Assembly (NCBI RefSeq): GCF_030463535.1
Contig: NC_132881.1
Coordinates: 7,828,026 to 7,892,025 of the forward strand
Direction: 5' to 3'
DNA from: Salminus brasiliensis
Taxonomy: Eukaryota > Chordata > Actinopteri > Characiformes > Bryconidae
DNA: 64,000 nucleotides
The number at the start of each line of letters is the position of its first letter. Within the stretch, counting starts at the first letter, position 1. The position numbers and the translations under genes were made by a program. The notes below the pieces were generated by a model. The model was not told where the DNA came from. It did no database searches and worked only from the letters and a program-made list of their open reading frames with translations. Of the stretch, positions 52,601-64,000 are shown one piece after another.

Positions 52601-52759
52601 CAACTTTTGAAATGTTAACCCCTGCATATGGTATCGTTCATTCTGCAGCTGCGTACAGCCCTGGACAAAATTGAGGAGATGGAGATGACCAACAACCATC
52701 TAGTGAAGCGCCTAGAGAAGATGAAAGCCAATCGCAATGCTCTTCTCTCTCAGCAGTGA
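21378..52759 (+). CDS. lrrfip2: Leucine-rich repeat flightless-interacting protein 2 (LRRFIP2)
   Basis: Cytosolic coiled-coil adaptor; the mammalian protein binds the Flightless-I leucine-rich repeats, joins MyD88 in Toll-like-receptor signalling and has been linked to Dishevelled in Wnt signalling. Coding exons: 21378-21467, 25261-25347, 29032-29085, 29203-29250, 30390-30461, 32488-32535, 32897-32959, 34856-34951, 35521-35568, 36523-36570, 36676-36732, 37734-37805, 38217-38330, 39782-39826, 41042-41176, 43850-43921, 44924-45094, 45905-45997, 46303-46395, 48155-48256, 48741-48873, 50463-50512, 50609-50729, 51309-51388, 51620-51724, 52649-52759. They give 735 residues (human about 721). Order: conserved N-terminus (1-59, [10 protein letters not shown]...), Ser/Arg-rich region from cassette exons (60-359), long coiled coil (360-536), a linker beginning [15 protein letters not shown] (537 on), and a second coiled coil ending in LEKMKAN and QQ-stop. 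The C-terminal linker and the position next to mlh1 separate it from lrrfip1, although residues 315-359 carry [14 protein letters not shown] as lrrfip1 does. Which cassettes are used together is not known. Confidence 0.95.
21468..25260 (+). other. lrrfip2: lrrfip2 intron 2
   Basis: It contains an L2-type fragment at 24425-24670, a (TTTA)n run near 22268-22300 and no recognised exon. Confidence 0.6.
24425..24670 (-). mobile_element. L2-type LINE 3' fragment, antisense
   Basis: It begins catttacatttaaggcattt then agcaggtgctcttatccaga and continues with gagggtcttcagtctgcgtt, parallel to 19809-20330 but truncated at the ccgttctgccc step. Confidence 0.7.
25261..25347 (+). CDS. lrrfip2: lrrfip2 exon 3
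   Basis: Residues 31-59, an Ala/Arg/Glu-rich helix ending RELERQQKE. Phase 0 at both ends; acceptor gttctgtag, donor GAG|gtaata. Together with exon 2 this is the family's conserved N-terminal module. Confidence 0.95.
25348..29031 (+). other. lrrfip2: lrrfip2 intron 3
   Basis: It contains the SINE pair at 25904-26385, (GTTT)n near 27381-27402 and a CT-rich run near 28671-28700. A 139-codon frame at 27634-28053 shows no protein signature. Confidence 0.6.
25904..26385. mobile_element. Two head-to-head SINE copies forming a long inverted repeat
   Basis: A tRNA-derived SINE on the minus strand (25904-26170) is followed, after a 20-bp spacer, by a second copy on the plus strand. Arms 25982-26169 and 26190-26375 are near-perfect reverse complements of about 186 bp. 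The tRNA-like B box gttgtgggttcgattc is at the right arm start. A ggtaaa-rich direct repeat precedes the left copy. Confidence 0.85.
29032..29085 (+). CDS. lrrfip2: lrrfip2 exon 4 (cassette)
   Basis: 18 codons, [18 protein letters not shown], phase 0-0. Donor CGG|gtttgt is off consensus at +3 and +4, which suits optional inclusion. Confidence 0.8.
29203..29250 (+). CDS. lrrfip2: lrrfip2 exon 5 (cassette)
   Basis: 16 codons, [16 protein letters not shown], phase 0-0, only 117 bp after exon 4. Acceptor cctctaaag, donor AGG|gtgtgt. Confidence 0.85.
29602..29871 (-). mobile_element. tRNA-derived SINE, same family as 25904
   Basis: On the minus strand the head tggcagtggtggctcagggg carries the A box and gttgtgggttctata the B box. 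The 3' end is followed by a (TAG/TAA)n tail at 29576-29602. Confidence 0.8.
30390..30461 (+). CDS. lrrfip2: lrrfip2 exon 6 (cassette)
   Basis: 24 codons rich in Ser and Arg ([15 protein letters not shown] then TSSSRRKGL), phase 0-0. Acceptor ctttcgaag, donor CTG|gtggtg. Confidence 0.82.
30462..32487 (+). other. lrrfip2: lrrfip2 intron 6
   Basis: Microsatellites (GT)n 30739-30771, (AT)n 30797-30838 and (AT)n 30891-30948 lie near its start. Nothing else is recognised. Confidence 0.6.
30739..30948. repeat. Compound GT/AT microsatellite
   Basis: A GT run, then two AT runs separated by about 50 bp of mixed sequence. Probably length-variable. Confidence 0.92.
32488..32535 (+). CDS. lrrfip2: lrrfip2 exon 7 (cassette)
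   Basis: 16 codons, [16 protein letters not shown], phase 0-0. Shares the D-G-L-Y-x-S pattern with exon 11. Confidence 0.88.
32897..32959 (+). CDS. lrrfip2: lrrfip2 exon 8 (cassette)
   Basis: 21 codons, [20 protein letters not shown] plus Leu, phase 0-0. Acceptor ctttacag, donor CTG|gtcagt. Confidence 0.88.
34856..34951 (+). CDS. lrrfip2: lrrfip2 exon 9 (cassette)
   Basis: 32 codons beginning [15 protein letters not shown], then a Pro/Ser tract and TYQSR. Phase 0-0. Its donor CGG|gtttgt is the same weak form as that of exon 4. Confidence 0.85.
35521..35568 (+). CDS. lrrfip2: lrrfip2 exon 10 (cassette)
   Basis: 16 codons, [16 protein letters not shown], phase 0-0, with unusually high GC for this gene. 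Acceptor cctctcacag, donor CTG|gtcagt. Confidence 0.82.
36097..36338. mobile_element. Miniature inverted-repeat transposon in intron 10
   Basis: Ends ggggcgttttcacatta and tagtgtaaaaacgccc are inverted copies with few mismatches around a 242-bp GC-richer non-coding core. No clear target-site duplication was found. Confidence 0.6.
36523..36570 (+). CDS. lrrfip2: lrrfip2 exon 11 (cassette)
   Basis: 16 codons, [16 protein letters not shown], phase 0-0. Same length and motif as exon 7. Donor GCT|gtaagt is full consensus. Confidence 0.88.
36676..36732 (+). CDS. lrrfip2: lrrfip2 exon 12 (cassette)
   Basis: 19 codons, [19 protein letters not shown], phase 0-0, 105 bp after exon 11. Donor GTG|gtaaga. 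Confidence 0.88.
37734..37805 (+). CDS. lrrfip2: lrrfip2 exon 13 (cassette)
   Basis: 24 codons starting [20 protein letters not shown], phase 0-0; acidic-then-basic Ser-rich peptide. Donor GTG|gtgagc. Confidence 0.88.
38217..38330 (+). CDS. lrrfip2: lrrfip2 exon 14
   Basis: 38 codons ending [16 protein letters not shown], an acidic stretch typical of LRRFIP2, phase 0-0. Donor AGT|gtaagt. Confidence 0.9.
38331..39781 (+). other. lrrfip2: lrrfip2 intron 14
   Basis: Contains (GT)n at 38879-38916. A possible exon after the acceptor near 39057 does not keep the frame and is not called. Confidence 0.55.
39782..39826 (+). CDS. lrrfip2: lrrfip2 exon 15
   Basis: 15 codons, [15 protein letters not shown], phase 0-0; the equivalent of the L-D-E-K-x-D-K-Q exon of human LRRFIP2. 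Confidence 0.92.
41042..41176 (+). CDS. lrrfip2: lrrfip2 exon 16
   Basis: 45 codons with [17 protein letters not shown] then [10 protein letters not shown]. The Ser/Arg motif is a family hallmark; the ASLGGTSS part is closer to LRRFIP1 than to human LRRFIP2. Donor AGG|gtaaga. Confidence 0.95.
41177..43849 (+). other. lrrfip2: lrrfip2 intron 16
   Basis: Contains the candidate microexon at 43405-43428 and a (TTTC)n run at 43589-43627. No mobile element is recognised. Confidence 0.55.
43405..43428 (+). CDS. lrrfip2: Candidate 24-nt lrrfip2 microexon
   Basis: A pyrimidine-rich acceptor gctgttttgcag and a donor CAG|gtaaca bracket exactly eight codons, RKIAPLFQ, in the frame of the neighbouring exons (phase 0-0). 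Inclusion would extend the protein from 735 to 743 residues just before the coiled coil. I do not recall it from other LRRFIP proteins, so it is a prediction. Confidence 0.35.
43850..43921 (+). CDS. lrrfip2: lrrfip2 exon 18, start of coiled coil
   Basis: 24 codons, [20 protein letters not shown] then KELK, almost identical in all vertebrate LRRFIP proteins. Acceptor ccccaacag, donor AAG|gtagag. Confidence 0.97.
44924..45094 (+). CDS. lrrfip2: lrrfip2 exon 19
   Basis: 57 codons: [20 protein letters not shown] then DND... and [17 protein letters not shown]. Core of the first coiled coil; phase 0-0. Confidence 0.97.
45905..45997 (+). CDS. lrrfip2: lrrfip2 exon 20
   Basis: 31 codons from ELERQKHTC to [13 protein letters not shown], continuous heptads. 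Donor GAG|gtgaga. Confidence 0.95.
46303..46395 (+). CDS. lrrfip2: lrrfip2 exon 21
   Basis: 31 codons, [20 protein letters not shown] then [11 protein letters not shown]. Coiled coil; phase 0-0. In mammals this exon and the next are left out of some isoforms. Confidence 0.93.
46396..48154 (+). other. lrrfip2: lrrfip2 intron 21
   Basis: A short L2-type tail fragment (catggcatttagctgatact) is at 46936-46968. No other feature is recognised. Confidence 0.5.
48155..48256 (+). CDS. lrrfip2: lrrfip2 exon 22
   Basis: 34 codons, [20 protein letters not shown] then DELADLKGK. Coiled coil; donor GAG|gtatgt. Confidence 0.95.
48741..48873 (+). CDS. lrrfip2: lrrfip2 exon 23
   Basis: 133 nt, [20 protein letters not shown] onward to [10 protein letters not shown] plus one base. 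This non-coiled linker is specific for LRRFIP2 and fixes the paralogue. First asymmetric exon of the gene (phase 0-1). Confidence 0.97.
49009..49453. mobile_element. Non-autonomous DNA transposon in intron 23
   Basis: Ends gggccctattttagcgatc and gtttaagatagggcc are inverted over about 14 bp around a 445-bp non-coding body. I recognise the gggccctatttta end from an abundant teleost element family; superfamily not assigned. Confidence 0.6.
49541..49616. repeat. (AT)n microsatellite
   Basis: About 38 uninterrupted AT units in lrrfip2 intron 23. Confidence 0.95.
50463..50512 (+). CDS. lrrfip2: lrrfip2 exon 24
   Basis: 50 nt completing the split Asp codon, then [16 protein letters not shown]. 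Phase 1-0; donor CAG|gtatga. Confidence 0.93.
50609..50729 (+). CDS. lrrfip2: lrrfip2 exon 25
   Basis: 121 nt: [17 protein letters not shown], a variable acidic part, then TDLHLIEMQ plus one base. Donor CAGA|gtaagc. Confidence 0.95.
51309..51388 (+). CDS. lrrfip2: lrrfip2 exon 26
   Basis: 80 nt: completes Arg, then [20 protein letters not shown] and GTMEQN. Second coiled coil, strongly conserved. Donor AAT|gtaagt. Confidence 0.96.
51620..51724 (+). CDS. lrrfip2: lrrfip2 exon 27
   Basis: 35 codons, [20 protein letters not shown] then [15 protein letters not shown]. Phase 0-0, donor GAG|gtaagg. Confidence 0.97.
52130..52362 (-). mobile_element. tRNA-derived SINE in intron 27
   Basis: Same family as 25904 and 29602, minus orientation: 3' part ggtaaaggtgcacgtatttg, head ending at the complement of the B box (gaatcgaacccacagccct). 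A ggtaaa-type tail lies at 52123-52145. Confidence 0.8.
52649..52759 (+). CDS. lrrfip2: lrrfip2 last exon
   Basis: 36 codons and TGA at 52757-52759: [20 protein letters not shown] then [12 protein letters not shown] and SQQ. Matches the C-terminus of the family. Confidence 0.97.
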   Translation: MRTALDKIEEMEMTNNHLVKRLEKMKANRNALLSQQ

Positions 52760-53480
52760 TGAGACTTTGCTGTGGCCACTACACAATCTTAAAAGCCCTT
52801 AAACTTTGTCAAGACTTTTTTTTTTTTCTTTTCTTTTTTTCTTTTTCTGCCATACACTGCAAATGCTGCTCCTGCTCCCTAACACCGTACATGTGTGGGA
52901 AACCAAAAAAAAGAAACAAAAAAAAAAAACAAAAAACACCTGGTACCAACAAGAAGTCCTTTTTTCATCAAAGATAAAACCAAAAACAATGGACTGGTTG
53001 ACACTAATTCTGTCAGGAAGGGAGCCTCTAAATGATTGTGGTTAAGATTTTTTTTTTTGTTCTTCTCTGAATCTGAGGACCTTTTTTGCTGGTATTTTGT
53101 GTTTTGAAAGCTTTGTATATCATGTCATTCACCTGGGTTTTATTGCTTGGATTTGGGTGCTTGATTCCTCCTGATGTTTTTCCCCCCTCGTCCCCGATAA
53201 GTTGCATGAATGAGTATAAAAGTGTATTTTAAACTAATTTCACACAGCTCTTACACATTGATATATGTTCACAGCAATGTGCCTTTGTTCACAGGGAAAC
53301 TAAGGGTTTGCATTATAAAGGAAAAAAAATCGGTACAGAAGAAAAAAAGGTATTTAATATAGGGATTTCAGTCATGATCTGACTATCTAAAACCAATTCT
53401 GCTATGGTTTCAATGCATTTTTGTTTGTTTTTCAAAATATTTAAATATTTCTTGAAAATAAATGTGTAAATTGGAGTGTG
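52760..53480 (+). other. lrrfip2: lrrfip2 3' UTR
   Basis: T-rich and A-rich tracts follow the stop. The best polyadenylation signal is AATAAA at 53457-53462, giving a 3' UTR of about 720 nt. Confidence 0.6.
53457..53462 (+). promoter_or_regulatory. lrrfip2: lrrfip2 polyadenylation signal
   Basis: AATAAA followed within 25 nt by a GT-rich stretch (ggagtgtgtg), the usual downstream element. Confidence 0.6.
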
Positions 53481-54430
53481 TGAATGGAATGGATGATTTT
53501 GTTTACCTGGTAATTTGAGAAGAACTAACCTATAGCTGCATCCTAGCGAGGAATGCAAGGATTCATCACACAAGGCAATAGTTCTTCCACATTCCTTCAA
53601 TTTATTTTTTCTTTTTAATTAAACATTGCTTCTGTTAGTTGTGTGTGTTACCTTGGATTTTTATAGGTAGTACAATGTGGCTGATCAGGTAAGAGCATTT
53701 AAAGGGCCCATATTGGGGGAAAACACATTTTTAATGTTTTATTTTGAGTTTTTTTTGTTGTTGTCTTGTTTTAAAATTTCCTTTTAAAAACTTCTGATGC
53801 TAATTTTGTGTTGAGAAGGCAGGAAATATCGGTGATGTGGGTGTTGCTGCACAGTAGAATAGTGCACCCTCCCCCTCCCCAGTCTCCTAAATTGTCCTGA
53901 AGTTATTTAGATTTTCCTTTCTACTGTCTGAGCTGTAGTTTTTATAATTGTTGACCTCAACGTGACCTCTCTCAGTTATGTTCTTAAGAAACTGCCATTT
54001 TTAGGAACATTCTGAACTGAGGCAACAGCTACCTGAAAGTGCTTTGCTAATTCTTATTGTTTTCTCCTGGTTTAATTTTAATGTACTCTGCAGGATTTTT
54101 AGATTCAGCTGTTATACATTTCCGTTACCTGACTGACCAACAATCAGCAAGCTCATGTTAAAGTCTAAAACCCCCGTAGATGTTATCTGAAAGCATGAAA
54201 TGTCAAACTCTTGAATTTTGTACTTTTTTTTTTTTTTCCCCCCTCCCCCAACTACCCCCCCCCCCCCCCCCTCCCTTTTTGTAAAAGTCAAACACATTTC
54301 CTGGGTCCAAGTTATGTTTAGTGTCTAATAGGTTTACAAGGTTTCAAAATTCTTGATTTTAAAAAATATAAAAAAAATAAGCCATCAGTTCTAAACAGAC
54401 ACTACACATTAAAATTGCCATAAAAAAATA
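53481..54430. other. Gap between the two polyadenylation sites
   Basis: About 950 bp without a gene. It includes the pyrimidine tract at 54223-54280 and is otherwise AT-rich. Confidence 0.5.
54223..54280 (-). repeat. Polypyrimidine tract; G-rich on the mlh1 strand
   Basis: T15 is followed by C6, C5 and C17 (54255-54271) and C3 runs. On the minus strand this reads as four or more G runs beginning about 155 nt past the mlh1 AATAAA. Confidence 0.85.
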
Positions 54431-54436
54431 TTTATT
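54431..54436 (-). promoter_or_regulatory. mlh1: mlh1 polyadenylation signal
   Basis: TTTATT on the plus strand reads AATAAA on the minus strand, about 138 nt after the mlh1 stop, indicating a short 3' UTR. Confidence 0.55.
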
Positions 54437-54573
54437 TGCTTTAAACATATTTAAAGTGAAAATTTGTCCGTATTCATGGAATTTGACATCAAAACAATGA
54501 GCAAACCTGCAGCACTGCACTGAAGTTGAGGAAGACTTGCCAATAGGACAATAGAATAATTTAGAGTGTGGAC

Positions 54574-63942
<9,369 letters not shown>

Positions 63943-64000
63943 CTGTTAGCAGAACCATAGCATTATTTAGAACAAAACATCCCATAGTATGAGTTCATTA

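Overview
The window is nuclear DNA from a ray-finned fish. Its genes are split by GT-AG introns, the spacers are AT-rich, and it carries tRNA-derived SINEs, L2-type LINE 3' tails, small terminal-inverted-repeat transposons and long AT/GT microsatellites of kinds common in teleosts. One SINE family with a characteristic tRNA-like head suggests an otophysan, perhaps a characiform, but this is weak. Nothing bacterial, viral or CRISPR-like was found.

Four protein genes are supported. (1) The last two coding exons of a calpain-type penta-EF-hand protein lie at 679-863 (+); the rest of the gene is off the left edge. (2) mrpl14, mitochondrial ribosomal protein uL14m, lies at 3300-3934 (-) with two coding exons and a probable 5' UTR exon near 5262-5398. 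(3) lrrfip2 (+) has a noncoding first exon ending at 10705 and 26 coding exons from 21378 to 52759, giving 735 residues; a possible 8-residue microexon would make 743. (4) mlh1 (-), the MutL homologue of mismatch repair, is partial: exons 6-19 by human numbering occupy 54574-63942 and exons 1-5 lie off the right edge. In twelve of these fourteen exons the length equals what I recall for human; exon 12 and exon 13 are shorter.

Layout: 1-5.4 kb holds the convergent calpain and mrpl14 genes. 5.4-6.8 kb is a five-copy tandem array with (AT)n cores that starts at the mrpl14 promoter side. 6.8-10.4 kb is intergenic. 10.1-10.7 kb is the simple-repeat-rich lrrfip2 promoter and exon 1. 10.7-52.8 kb is lrrfip2; its 10.6-kb first intron has a perfect 71-bp-arm palindrome and a ~525-bp tandem repeat, and later introns contain SINEs and DNA-transposon remnants. 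52.8-54.6 kb is the lrrfip2/mlh1 tail-to-tail junction, with a G-rich tract on the mlh1 strand. 54.6-64 kb is mlh1.

The genes do not form a pathway. The mlh1-lrrfip2 tail-to-tail pair is the same arrangement as on human 3p22, and the calpain-mrpl14 proximity resembles human 6p21. I see no convincing undescribed biological system. The most worthwhile observations are the chain of symmetric, partly look-alike cassette exons in lrrfip2, the candidate microexon, the two long palindromes in lrrfip2 introns, the tandem array at the mrpl14 promoter, and the G-rich element behind mlh1.
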